Source: Lineus longissimus
Taxonomy: Eukaryota > Nemertea > Pilidiophora > Heteronemertea > Lineidae
Length of the DNA stretch: 64,000 nucleotides
Reading direction: 5' to 3'
NCBI RefSeq assembly: GCF_910592395.1
Contig: NC_088317.1
Coordinates: 16,972,039 to 17,036,038, forward strand
In this document: positions 33,901 to 45,625 of the stretch, piece by piece
How the letters are laid out: each line of letters starts with the position of its first letter
Numbering within the stretch: the stretch's first letter is position 1
Made by a program: the position numbers and the translations under genes
Notes under the pieces: generated by a model
What the model was told of the DNA's origin: nothing
The model's input: the letters and a program-made list of their open reading frames with translations, nothing else
Database searches by the model: none

Positions 33901-36900
33901 GGAACAGAAGGATGTCATCACGAGGATACTCAAGGTAAGGTCATGTCAATGTGGCTGAAGTGGTGATTTGATTCCCAGTTGTTCAACTATTCCCAGTTGG
34001 TCAAAGTTGGTCAAAGATTCCAAGTTGGTCAACTATTCCCAGTTGTTCAAAGTTGGTCAACGATTCCAAGTTGGTCAAAGTTAGTCAATGATTCCCAGTT
34101 GTTCAACTATTCCCAGTTGGTCAAAGTTGGTCAACGATTCCAAGTTGGTCAAAGTTGGTCAATGATTCCCAGTTGTTCTACTATTCCCAGTTGGTCAAAG
34201 TTGGTCAACGATTCCAAGTTGGTCAACTATCTCATGTGATAGAAACAAGACTTTGTTTTTGAACATCAAAATGGGCCATTGGCGTTGTAATTCTGCACAA
34301 TGTCTACTTTGTCCTTGTTTCCCTTGCAGAATTTGAATCAGTGGACACTGAGGGTATCGTGGCTAGAACTTCAGCTGATGTTCAAGCAGTCTTCCTCAAG
34401 TGACATGAGTTGTTTACTTGAAGATCTAGCCGATTCTACCATTGAGGTATTCCAACAACAAACGGATCCAAGGAACACAGCGTCTTGGGGTCCTTCTAGT
34501 CCACAGCCTGTCAGCAGGTAGGTGCTCATTTGCTATCAGTGCAACATATAGGCATTCACATTAGGCTGTTGTTGCGGGCGCACCCAGTTAGATGCTGGAA
34601 TGGCCAGCACTCCAACTTCAGTCAAGTTTCATTTTGGAGTTTCCATTTCCTGGACTAGTTGCCACTGCCAGGCTCACGAGCCCAGACTACCCAGTTTGAT
34701 TCCAGAGTTTTCGTCTCCTAGACTGGTTGCCTTTACCCAGCTCACGAGCCCCGACTACCCAGTTTGATTCCAGAGTTTTCGTCTCCTAGACTGGTTGCCT
34801 TTACCCAGCTCACGAGCCCAGACTACCCAGTTTGATTCCAGAGTTTTCTCTCCTAGACTGGTTGCCTTCACCCAGCTCACGAGCCGTGACTACCCAGTTT
34901 GATTCCAGAGTTTTCTCCCCTAGACTGGTTGCCTTTGCCCAGCTCACGAGCCCAGACTACCCAGTTTGATTCCAGAGTTTTCTCCCCTAGACTGGTTGCC
35001 TTTGCCCAGCTCACGAGCCCAGACTTCCAAGTTTGATTCCACAGTTTTCTCCCCTAGACTGGTTGCCTTTGCCCAGCTCACGAGCCCAGACTACCCAGTT
35101 TGATTCCTGAGTTTTCTCCCCTAGACTGGTTGCCTTTGCCCAGCTCACGAGCCCAGACTTCCCAGTTTGATTCAAGAGTTTTCGTCTCCTAGACTGGTTG
35201 CCTTTACCCAGCTCACGAGCCCAGACTACCCAGTTTGATTCCAGAGTTTTCGTCTCCTAGACTGGTTGCCTTTGCCCAGCTCACGAGCCCAGACTACCCA
35301 GTTTGATTCAAGAGTTTTCGTCTCCTAGACTGGTTGCCTTTACCCAGCTCACGAGCCCAGACTACCCAGTTTGATTCCAGAGTTTTCGTCTCCTAGACTG
35401 GTTGCCTTTGCCCAGCTCACGAGCCCAGACTACCCAGTTTGATTCCAGAGTTTTCGTCTCCTAGACTGGTTGCCTTTGCCCAGCTCACGAGCCCAGACTA
35501 CCCAGTTTGATTCCAGAGTTTTCTCCCCTAGACTGGTTGCCTTTGCCCAGCTCACGAGCCCAGACTACCCAGTTTGATTCCAGAGTTTTTGTCTCCTAGA
35601 CTGGTTGCCTTTGCCCAGCTCACGAGCCCAGACTACCCAGTTTGATTCCAGAGTTTTTGTCTCCTAGACTGGTTGCCTTTGCCCGGCTCACGAGCCCAGA
35701 CTACCCAGTTTGATTCCAGAGGTTTCTCTCCTAGACTGGTTGCCTTTGCCCAGCTCACGAGCCCAGACTACCCAGTTTGATTCCAGAGTTTTCTCTCCTA
35801 GACTGGTTACCTTTGCCGAGCTCACGAGCCCAGACTACCCAGTTTGATTCCAGAGTTTTCGTCTCCTAGACTGGTTGCCTTTACCCGACTCCAAGCCAAC
35901 ACTGCCCGGTTTGATATCATGATATTTGATCACCTCTACTTCCAGACAAGATCCAATCTCCGATCAGAGTGTCTGGCTGATGGCTCCGCTGATAGGCAAA
36001 CTACCTAACACTGTACAGGGTCGTGTGTTGAAAGCGGCTGCCTCGGTGCTGGAGAGTGGCAACAGTTTCTGGTCATCGAAGAATAAGACGGAGAAGGAGA
36101 GGAATCTGTTGAAGAGGTAGGTCTTACATAAGTCTGTTCACTTGCAGGGGCTTGAAAAAGATTCAGAAATTTCTTTTCACTAAGTATAAAATGAAACATG
36201 ACAAATCTAGTGCATGTATATCCAGGGTGCTTGTGGTGAGTTCTCTTATGAATGGTCATGTCAACAGGTTTTGAAAATTCTCCATTTGATTCAAGGCATA
36301 GTCCGTCTCTGTTTCAATTTGGCTCTCCCCCTCAGTTTCTCTACCCCTGCAAGGTTGGGGGCCTGATGTTCTCCCTGCTAGAATAGCCATCTATTCTGTT
36401 CCAAATCTGGTGCACTTTCTCTGAAGTACACTTTGGCAATTTTCAGTATCATGCCTTAACCAGATGTACTAAACCACCTTACTTACAATGAACTATAGTA
36501 TAGATTGTATAATGTACTATGCAGCTCTGGTGGGGCTGTGAATTTGCCCAAGACCTCAGCTGCTGCCCCGGTTTTTACCTGCATTTTAGCTTCACTCTTG
36601 CAGTGTTAGGTAAAACAACCAATACCAACATGAGGTATAAATCCCGTAACCACTTCTCTCCTCAGCAGACAAAGTCCGATTAGAATTCGTTTGTCAAGAC
36701 GTGTCAAAGTGCATTCTTTGCCGTTGCCTGCTTCAAAAGTGTGAGCGAAACTGTTGATTTGAAGTTGACGTGTTTGTTGTTGATATTCAATGAAATAACA
36801 CAAATTTTCGATTGCTATTTTAGTTGCATTGAACAAGTTGACTTTCTTTAGGGTGGGTCACCATGGCAACTTAGTTAATACCATTGGAGTCTGCTTATTT

Positions 36901-39900
36901 TCCTCAGCTTTCAGATAAATGTATGTACTGGGAGTGTAAACTTAGGAACCGGTCCGAAATACATGAATGAAGATAAAATTTAAAAATGTTAAATTTCTGA
37001 AAAAAGATAAAATTTTCACGATTTTTATTTTGGCAGGTTACAAAATTTCTTTTGACTCCAGAGTTTCTGGAACATGACCAGAGTAGTTGACAAGAAAACT
37101 AACTTACACAACAATTCAAATTTTCCTTAATTTTGCAGCACGTCACTGCTTGGCCATCAGCCCTTCCTCTCCCTGGTGCTAAACTGTCTGAAAGGCCAAG
37201 ACGAACAACGCGAGAATCTCCTCAACTCGCTGCACAACCAGCTGGAGCAGTTCATACAGAACGCCAAAGAGGAGAAGTATCTTGATGATGCGAAGCTCAG
37301 ACAGATCATGCAGGAGGCCTTGCAGCTCAGGCTAAGTTTGGTGAGTGTCGAATCCTGTCTTTTGTGATTCGAGGCAAATCCTGACATTTTCCAAGAGAAT
37401 TTGTTGATGCAGCTGCTTTGGCAGGATCTAGAATTACATGCCATCTGTATGAGTATTGTCCCTGCCTCTACTGCATATACTGTAGCGAATGTTTGATACA
37501 TGCTCCTAAGTTTTGGCGCACAGTGATGTTGTATTTTGGTGAACCCCTACTTCAGTCGGGGAGGACACCATCACAAAATATTCACAATTTTGGATGTGAA
37601 TAGCTTTTGCTTGCCCTGGTGTAGGGAAGATGCAAGAAATCTCAGATTTACATCTTGGCCTAAGTGTATGCCAGTTGTAGTAAGTGACTTGCCTGAGGTA
37701 GTCGGATGATGAGCCTGACATCTCAGCCGCTGGCCCAACTGCATCTCTTACCAGATGTTGTCTTCTTTATTCAAGGTTGGTGGGATGTTCGACACAATCC
37801 AGAAGAGCAATACCAACACGACTGACTGGTGCGTCCTCCTCTTTCAAATGATTGCGTACGGCGTCATCGATACCCAGTCAAACAGTGAGTTGTTCTTCAC
37901 GATCATGGACATGCTGTCGGTGCTGATTCATGGCACCCTGGTCAGTGAGGGGTCGGAGAAGGGCGAAGAAAATAGGAAATCTTATATGAATCTTGTCAAG
38001 AAGTTGAAGGTAAGCACATCTTGGTATCAGATTTGTTGGTGTTTGTATGTCAAGAAGGGAAAACCAATTTGTGAATATGTTGCAGGCACTTAGATAGATT
38101 AAGATTTATTCATACTGTAACCACCAAATTGTTGCGGATTTCGCAAAAAGCAGACATTCACAAAAATTGAAATTTGTCCAAAAAAATTTTGGATTGGAAA
38201 AACCAAAAGAATTTTTGCAATCTACCAAAATGAAATTTGAGAAAATTTTGACAGTTTGCAGTATTTTGAAAAAGGGCAGTCTTTTTCTTTTGTGTTCTCT
38301 GATGGAGCCAATCAGAATGAATATTTGCATATGCCAAGTAGCGCGGTATGTGGAAATCACTGCCTTGTATGACCAAGCCGTTGATCACATCTTTCAAAGA
38401 TTTCAAATGTTATTTGATATCGAATTCCTATTTTAAATTGCAGAAAGAATTTGGCGACCGACATTCTGACGGTATTGACCTTGCCCGCCATATACTGCCA
38501 TTCCCAAAGCGTCAATACGAGGTGCTGGCATTCGAAGCCCACGGAAGTCTGGTCGACACGAAGGGTAACAAAGTCAGTGGGTTCGACTCGATTAGTCGAA
38601 AACAGGGTCTTCAGGTTTCGCTGAAGAATAAAGTCAGTAGCTGGGACTTGTTGGAGGGGAATAAGAACTCTGGGATGTTGCCCCTGGCCTGGTTTGGTGC
38701 TGTTAAATTGGAGAGGAAACCTCTGAAGTATGAGGATCAGCACAGGTAGGAAACTGGAAGTTCTATCACTTGATTAAAGTTGTTGACCAATATTTTGGTT
38801 CGGAAAAATGATGATCCTCGCTCAAGTAGATTGAAATTTTGGTCTGACGCCGTGTAATATATGATACGTGATGCAATGCCCAGTAATTTTTGGTATCGTG
38901 TTACTTCGCGATTTAATGATGAGTCAATGTGATCTTAGGAAAATGGATTTGAAGACTTGTCCTGATTTCATAATTTTGATGATATGTTCCTGATCACATA
39001 GTTTTGATGACGTGTTCCTGATCACATGATGTGTTCATGATTGCATGATGTTTTCCTGATCACAGCGTGATATCACATCATGACTGTCAAATAAATCAAG
39101 TTTTCAGTGGATGCAATGTGAACTTAATAGTTGATAAGTTAAACTCATTTTTTGGGAATTTTTCTCGTTTACAGAATATTGTTCTACCACACGCACTCGT
39201 TGAGGAAGGACCCTAGCTACTACCTGGATGCCCCTCCACTTCCACCAGAGGACCTGGAACCCCCTGTGGACAAAATGGTATGTTTCACTCCTCACTTTCA
39301 GTTATTTCACTCGCTTTCTTACGCTATTAAGTCTTTTCTCTTTGAAACTTTTTGGACTGTGGACATTTTTGACGGCCGTAAGAATTTAAGATTTGTCTTG
39401 ATGAGTGTGGTCATGTTGAAAATTATCATGTTATTGAATATCTTTCTTCGTAAAGGACAGTGTTGTGAGGTAACTTTTAAGATTTTTGCTGTCGGAACTT
39501 TCTCAATTCAATAAAATCGAGAACTTTTTTGAAAGCAAATATCTGTGTCAATCAAAAGGGTCACCTTATCAAGAAATTTAGGGATGTTTGAAATCAAAAT
39601 GCGACTCTTTGAAAATGATTTTTTGAAGAATGTGAAAAATTGCTTTTCTCCGTTGTTATCACAAATGTCCATAGTCCAAGAAAAAGTCAAGTGTTAGGCT
39701 GGTGTTCACTTTTCAGTACTTGAGTGTTTAAAGTGACGCTATTTCGATGACTTTCACTGCTGAAGTGTTTTTGGTTGTTTAGTCAATGTCAGATGATATG
39801 ATGATTACAGCTTCTTTGATAGTTTATTTGCTAGAGTGGTGTGACTGTGCGATAGGTTTGTTCACATACCATGTTTGAGATTCGGAGCGGTGCATCTTTT

Positions 39901-42900
39901 GTGTGCCTAGCAGCTTTGTCACAACGCAGTCACTAGTGGTTGAGTTTATTTGCTAGAGTGGCGTGAGTGTGCATTATCGGTTAAATCACAGCCCTGCAAC
40001 GTTGCCGGATTGATTTATAAAGTGCCCCTCCCCCCCAAAAAAACAGACCAAAGAAAAACAACATAAGTGTGAAAAGAAGAGAACGTCTTTAGACTAGACA
40101 TGGTCAGAAGTTTTTCCGGATAAACTATTTCCGTGCCCCAAGATATTGAGTTTTATTTTCCCTTCCCGTACAGGATGTTAGAAAAAAGGTAAGGCTTGTG
40201 TATCATGTGATTTTTTTAGACTTTAGCAATCTTAGCAGCATTCTCCCCAGACTTGTCAAAATGAACAAAGCACAAAACTTATGAAATATTTGATTAAGTC
40301 AGTCGGGTATGGTGGTTTTGGTGGTAGTGCTTGTGCAACAGTGACTTTGAGCCCTGATGTGGCTCCAGACAGATTAGCAGTAACTAGAAGTGTGTGGGGG
40401 GGGGGGGGGGGTATAGTACTTTGTCTTGGGAGGATGCTGTATGAGGATGAGTCGTTTCTGTCACATTAAGTTTCCAGTCTCTCGTTTACTGCATGCAGAT
40501 ATCAACTTCTTGGCTATGTCAATTGTCATCGGTAACCAGTTGCGTGATTTTGAATTTGAGTTCTGTCGAGATATTACAGTTTACGCTGTCAAAGAAAGTC
40601 CTCTGTTTCACATGAGTATACCGGGACTGACTAGGACCTTAGAGGTGACCAGCGCTGATTTTTCCAGTTTGCCACTCTGACGGCCCAAGTCAGTTTCATT
40701 TCCTAAGTGAAGCTCAACAAGTGCTCAAACAGATGTTTTGCAATCCTCATTTTTGTCCGATACGAATAAAAGCTCCAACCATTACTCAAGATACAGTAAA
40801 TGATTTTACAGTAGAACCTCTCTACTGAGGACGCCCTCGGGACAGACAAGTCCTGTCCTTAATAGAGAGGTGTCCTGATTAGAGAGGTCAAATTGAATGG
40901 AAACAACCAATTTGGGACCAAAACAAGTGTCCTTAATAGAGAGGTTGTCCTTAATAGAGAGGTGTCCGCTAAGGGAGGTTCTACTGTACTAAATTATTAA
41001 GGTGTCAAAAGTTACAAAAGATTTGTTTTGTAGCCAAGAAGTCCTGCACTCTATTTTAACATTTTGACGTTGTTTTCTTGTTGTCATACTGCACTCAACA
41101 ATCTATAGATTATCATATCACTAATTAATGTCAACGTTTATTTCATGTAAATATTCTATCTGTAGTCTGCTAATATCAGCCATTGATAACTAACTTACAC
41201 AAATTTCCATTTTTTATAAAGATAGTTATTTTCCCAATTTCCGCATACTTTGAATTTTTGATCTTACATCATGTTGAATCATCAATTAGTCTAGAATCTA
41301 GATTCTGGTATTTCGACTTGGGCTATCCAGAGGACTGTGCTAACTCCGTAACAGAGTGTTGTCTTCTGTGGGACTGAGAAATTTCCAATGTCCAAGGATT
41401 AGAATAGATTCCTAAATAAATGTATATTTGTTAAAACCAAATGTGGTATTCTCTGTGTCTGATGGAATCAACCGGATGGAAACAACCAATATGCGACCAG
41501 AACCAGTGTCCTTAATAGAGAGGTTGTCCTTGACAGCGAGGTGTCTGCTAAGGGAGGTTCCCTGTATATTGAATCTTTGCTCCTTTCTAAAAAACTGTAA
41601 CCGATACTGATAAGAATATGTGACACTTGGTCCCATATGACGTTCAGCGATTATTTCTTGGACTGATAGATTGTTTCGCTTTGTAGGAGATCAAGGAAGA
41701 GTCGATTCAAGAAAACCGCCAGCCAGACAGTGGGGGGAAGCGTGGTAAGGCCCAGAGACGGAGACGCCAGTCGCGTGTGGGGTCGACCAGCGGAGGCCAC
41801 ACACCCGGCTACATGCAGGTAAGACAGACAGATGTATGTATCGTTTGTGCTTCTTGTTTGGTGGCGGGATTCGTATTTCAGTGGCCCTTTTGTTGCCTTC
41901 AGGATCAAAGCTTGAACCCTATCTATATGTCAGGACTTAACCGGGCGCTAAACCAGGAATTGCTAGATTTTCAGCTGTGAGTGTTTGTCAGTTGGCTATG
42001 TTGGACCACTACCATTTCGGAAGAGGGGGTGACACCTTGAATGGGAAGTGACAGGAGTCCGGGAACTTGTTGGGCATGGTGATAAAGGCTTGAATGTGAA
42101 TGTGATATAGATGCCAACTTGTAAGAATTATATGCCTCCAAGGTTGCAAAATGGATCGTACGACTGACATGAATCGAAATTAGTTTTGAACTGTTTACTT
42201 CTTTTCTCAGCCTGTGCATTCCATGCCGTTCAGACCAGACCCACCAATGTACCAGCCACCGGGGGCTAACGGACCACCCCCACAGTGGTATCCCCCACAA
42301 CAGCAGCCACCTGGCTACTTCCCTCAACAACAGATGCCCCAAGGTAAGTGTGGTAGCAATTTTATTTCGAAACTCTTCAAGGACTAAGGAAGTTTGGTGA
42401 AAATTCAGTCTGCAATTTAGTGCTGTACAGCGGCAATGTTTATTTCTTCATACAATGTACACCAATGGCTCAGTACTTTTAAGTGTGTCTTTGTGTTTTA
42501 TTTCGGTTTGTTCTGTATCAATTTGTCTTTGTGAGTGCTAAAGACACGGAGGTGGTCTCTTCCATCATTCCGACGTGGTTGCTAGCGGTCTGTTTCGAAA
42601 AGTTCACAATCCTAAAGATCTCAAATCAGTAAGGAGTGATACAGGATAAACTTGATTTCAAAAAGCTAAAGGATAGTTATCAATATCAAAATCAATATAA
42701 AGTGTTTCGCCACAGAACTTACCTTAGTCCTATAAGAGTCATTTGTCATATTTCACACTTGATGCATTGAATGAAGTAGATTTTAGATTTTTCACTCAAT
42801 TCTCCAAATTTCAGAAAACTTGGTGCCTTCTGATGCGTTCATAGAGCCATCCAGTGAGTTTTGGGTCAAACTCTGGTCAGAAAATATTTCAACATATTAT

Positions 42901-45625
42901 TTTTGGCTCGGGAATTTGATCTTTCCTACCAGCTTTCATCTGACTTGCATGATTGCTTATTCTGAGCCCAAAATAATAGAATTAACTGTTTTCTGACTTG
43001 ATACCGTCAGTTTGATGTTTTTTTAAACGTCTTGACTGATGAAGAGTTAACATTGTTGCTGTGTTTATAAACTGTAGTCATATTTCCTACCCTAGCTTGA
43101 TAATGAGGGGAGGTGGTTTGAATACCAAGGCTTTAGGCTGAAAAGCCTTGGTATTCGCCTCCATATTTGCACCATCCTTCCAACTAATCTTTCCTTGTTC
43201 AAAGTTAGAGTTCGGCATTTCCAATATAACCCTGCTCTAAGTGCTCCTGGTGTCCCATAGTGCTCCAGGTTGGTTAAGGAGGTGCTTTCATTTGACCATC
43301 GAACTTTTTAACAGATAAGAACAAAACGGCTCAGATGGGATTCGAACCCATGACCATTTGGTCAGAGTACTTCACTCCAAACCTATGTCCTACCTGTTTG
43401 GTTTGCAAAGCGTGCCTGGTCTTTCCGATGAAATCAAATGAAATATCCACAAAGCTCCCTATTCTTTGTCTTTGACCTCCTTGATTTTCATTCGAGCTGG
43501 TTGGCAACTCAGCAATGTGGCCAGTGGGCCCCTGCACTGAGCAGTATGATGTCACCAGGGCCAGCATTCCTAATCCTCTTCCTCAAACCTCTCCGTTTCT
43601 TATGCCAAGCAGTCACAAATTTAATGGGAATACATTGCCTCAAAGCCTGAAGGCTCTAGATTATACATGTAATTCTGGATAGAAAAACTGACCAGGGTGT
43701 GGAAAGAATTAAACCCATCTCTACCTTTTACCATCACGTTATTGTTACCTCTATCTTTTTGGAGGAGTTTCTTTGACCAATGAATATGGAAACAAAGGAC
43801 TTGACCGTAGCTCTTTTGAGGTATGTGAGGGCTCGAGCAGAGGAGCTTTGAAAAGAAAAGTGCTGTAGATATATCCTGAACTTTTAGCAGTACAGTTATA
43901 CCATGTAACTCTGCAGCAGTTCTCCACGGATCCTTGCAGTTTACCTGCAAATCTTTTCATTTCAGGTGGTCCCACGTTTGGTAATCAGATCAACTCGCAG
44001 TCGAAGGCCGCCCTGAGTACGATGCTGCGGGCCCGTCAACCGACGACCCAGAGCTACATGCCTAACAACCCTCAACAGTCAATGAATATGCAGATGCTGC
44101 ATCAGGTAAAGGTATATGTCGTCTTTTATGTTGTTAGTTTTCTTTGAATTTTAAAGGGGATGCATTTTGTTGCCACTTCCCTGGCCAGGGGAGAAATGTC
44201 TGCCAGAAAGCCAGGTTGCGACCGTCCACTGAACACTGAGGCCACAAGTACCAGGGTCTATGCACTAGTGCCGGACATAAGGCCTCGTCATCCCTCTCCA
44301 TCTACCCTTGTTCCTTGCCACTCTTATCGCTGTATACTTAGACAGGCCTTGTCAAGTGCTCTTTTTTGAGGATTCGATTGTCTGGTTTGTTCCTAAGTTC
44401 CTAATGTTTTGATTGTTCGTTTAGTCGACCCGACATCAGTTGATCAGACAGCAGCTACGTGTCCAGCAGCAGCAGAACAACCAGCGGCGGTTGGTGGACA
44501 GTCAGGCCATGTATGGTAATCAACAGATGCAGGGCAACCAACAACCCATGCCACCCATGCAGGGCATTCCCATGGAGACAAACAATGGTATGTTGACTTC
44601 ATGATCATCATCATCATTATAATCGAGTTCGGAACCCAATTAAGGAGCCTTATAGTCGCATTCTTCTTTGTTCATTGATGGACAGTTACAGTTATGTTCC
44701 ACTGACGTAATGCCATTGAAAAAAGTTACTCATATTTCCAGGCATGAATCAAGGTTACCCGGGACAGAACTACAACATGCAGGGTGGATCAATGATGGAC
44801 CCTCACAGCGGGATGATGTCGCCAACGTTTCAGCAGGGCTATCAGGGTCAGAACATGCCAGGGCCTCCGATACAGCCGGGCAGTCAGAACTACATGCAAC
44901 AAGGACCCCAGGGACCTGGAGGACCACCTCAGTACCCACCGCAGTATGTATTGGAGATTTTCTTTGGTTATAAGGTAGTGAGCATGTGAGCTCTAATTTG
45001 TTTCTTTGGACAATATTTTGACTCTTTGTGTTGAAGGAGGAAACCTACGGTCTCAAAGACTCACCCTCTTTGTCACATTTACCTTGTGTGATCATTTGCT
45101 AAACAAATTGAATTATATTTTTGCCCTTGGTTGTATCAGAAAGGCGGTCATCTTGGCCTATATTGAAGGAATTCTGAGAAAACAGCACAGTGTTGCATAC
45201 TTCATGTAGTTTGAAATCTTGATTGTGTCAAACCCATCTCTCTTATTTCCAGTTTCAATCAAAACAACATGCAGGCTCCCCAACAGCCTGTGCCAGTGCC
45301 CCGCGGCCAAGGACCAGGACCCGGGGGCCCTATTGGTATATCTGGGTACAATCAGATCGGGCCTGGACCGCACCCCGGGGGACCTCGCGGTGCCGCCTAC
45401 ATGCAGAATCTCCCGACTCCTCAACAACAACAACAATCGAGGATGCGCCAGATGCAGCAGCAGCGGATGATGGCTCTGCAACAACAACAAAAACAACAGA
45501 TGCAGACGGAGCAGCAGCAGCAGACGGCTGCGTTGGTTGCTCAGCTGCAGAGACAATTATCGAGTGCTGGCCAGCCTCCTGGGCCGCAGCCATCACAGTA
45601 CAAATACCCTCCACAGCAGTACTAA
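22347..45625 (+). CDS. MED12: Mediator complex subunit 12, complete, 32 exons
   Basis: MED12 links the CDK8-cyclin C kinase to Mediator and activates the kinase through its N-terminus. Exons: 22347-22442, 22847-23059, 23305-23536, 23776-23963, 24149-24408, 24982-25249, 25401-25500, 25825-25961, 26610-26871, 27170-27426, 27785-28483, 28905-29068, 29495-29603, 29795-30036, 30341-30482, 30852-30981, 31391-31609, 31999-32125, 32613-32787, 33818-33934, 34330-34517, 35946-36116, 37139-37340, 37776-38009, 38444-38745, 39175-39277, 41687-41818, 42211-42343, 43966-44105, 44425-44587, 44742-44943, 45253-45625. The sum is 6480 nt, 2159 residues, close to the human 2177. Landmarks: [11 protein letters not shown] in exon 1, the CDK8-activating NVKCGFN segment in exon 2, the LCEWAV motif at about residues 511-516, [11 protein letters not shown] in exon 11, and a Pro/Gln/Met-rich tail from about residue 1780 ending in [16 protein letters not shown]. 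The exon 14 donor is GC. The exon 19 start was set at 32613 because only that acceptor keeps the frame. Confidence 0.96.
24928..24957 (+). repeat. (GATT)n microsatellite next to MED12 exon 6 acceptor
   Basis: About seven and a half GATT units end 24 bases before the exon 6 start at 24982. They are followed by GACTGATGCC and the pyrimidine tract TCTCTCTGCAG. The repeat occupies the branch-point zone. Confidence 0.9.
29140..29225 (+). repeat. SINE 3' tail with GGCGCTATACAAAA and (ATTC)n
   Basis: The string GGAAAGGCGCTATACAAAAG followed by TTCATTCATTCATTC is the common 3' end of tRNA-derived SINEs and their partner LINEs in invertebrates. The head is not recognisable here. It lies in the MED12 intron 29069-29494. 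Confidence 0.6.
29235..29365 (+). repeat. SINE-like dispersed repeat, copy in MED12 intron
   Basis: It contains GCCAGTTCATCCAGG, AATCCTGGGTTCTCC, GGGATCAAA, GTGGTAGCCAGC and ATGAGGCTTCT in the same order as 53850-53975 in a MARS2 intron. A further inverted fragment lies at 31030-31085. No terminal inverted repeats are seen. Confidence 0.6.
31030..31085 (-). repeat. SINE-like repeat fragment, inverted
   Basis: CTTTCGAATGGGACGTAAAACCGAGGTTCCTTG is the near-complement of 53798-53830, where it reads CAAGGAACCTCGGTTTCATG and on. It belongs to the same family as 29235-29365. Confidence 0.5.
33979..34230 (+). repeat. Minisatellite of CCAGTTGGTCAAAGTTGGTCAA-type units
   Basis: Interleaved 9-12 bp motifs (CAAGTTGGTCAA, CCCAGTTGTTCAACTATT) form a higher-order repeat of about 110 bp, present a little over twice. 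It lies in the MED12 intron between exons 20 and 21. Confidence 0.85.
34640..35895 (+). repeat. 65-68 bp minisatellite, about 18-19 copies
   Basis: The core GACTGGTTGCCTTTGCCCAG, CTCACGAGCCCAGACTACCC, AGTTTGATTCCAGAGTTTTC recurs through 1.25 kb with a few variant forms. It fills most of the MED12 intron between exons 21 and 22 and ends about 50 bp before exon 22. Confidence 0.95.
40396..40411 (+). repeat. G homopolymer tract
   Basis: A run of about 16 G. Similar tracts lie at about 9950-9962 and 46070-46087. On RNA they could form G-quadruplexes, or they may simply be replication slippage. Confidence 0.85.
40807..40988. mobile_element. MITE copy 3, full length (reference copy)
   Basis: The left end TACAGTAGAACCTCTCT and the right end AGGGAGGTTCTACTGTA form 14-17 bp terminal inverted repeats. 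The 182-bp body repeats (C)TTAATAGAGAGG several times. It is non-coding and lies in MED12 intron 26. This is the best-preserved copy in the window. Confidence 0.85.
41475..41569 (+). mobile_element. MITE copy 4 (right half)
   Basis: It starts at GGATGGAAACAACCAATATG and ends GCTAAGGGAGGTTCCCTGTA, matching the right half of the copy at 40807-40988, 0.5 kb upstream in the same MED12 intron. Confidence 0.75.
43120..43156. ncRNA. Perfect 15-bp hairpin in MED12 intron
   Basis: GAATACCAAGGCTTT (43120-43134) pairs exactly with AAAGCCTTGGTATTC (43142-43156) over a 7-base loop. Partial pairing continues outward (GAGG/CCTC). It is too short for a typical pre-miRNA without the outer pairing, and a decayed foldback repeat is the simpler reading. 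The ncRNA label is tentative. Confidence 0.3.

Larger units (their letters stand above)
22443..45252 (+). other. MED12 introns: content
   Basis: Thirty-one introns. The longest is 39278-41686 (two MITE copies and a G tract), then 42344-43965 (a perfect hairpin at 43120-43156), 34518-35945 (minisatellite), 32788-33817 and 36117-37138. Other items: a GATT microsatellite at 24928-24957, a SINE tail at 29140-29225, SINE-like fragments at 29235-29365 and 31030-31085, and a minisatellite at 33979-34230. A TTAACCC terminus at 23093 has no matching right end. The remaining intron sequence shows nothing I can name. Confidence 0.7.

Noticed and set aside
43328-43375. tRNA on the minus strand with a good T arm
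   Set aside because: A B box and T stem are present, but there is no matching acceptor, D arm or A box upstream.
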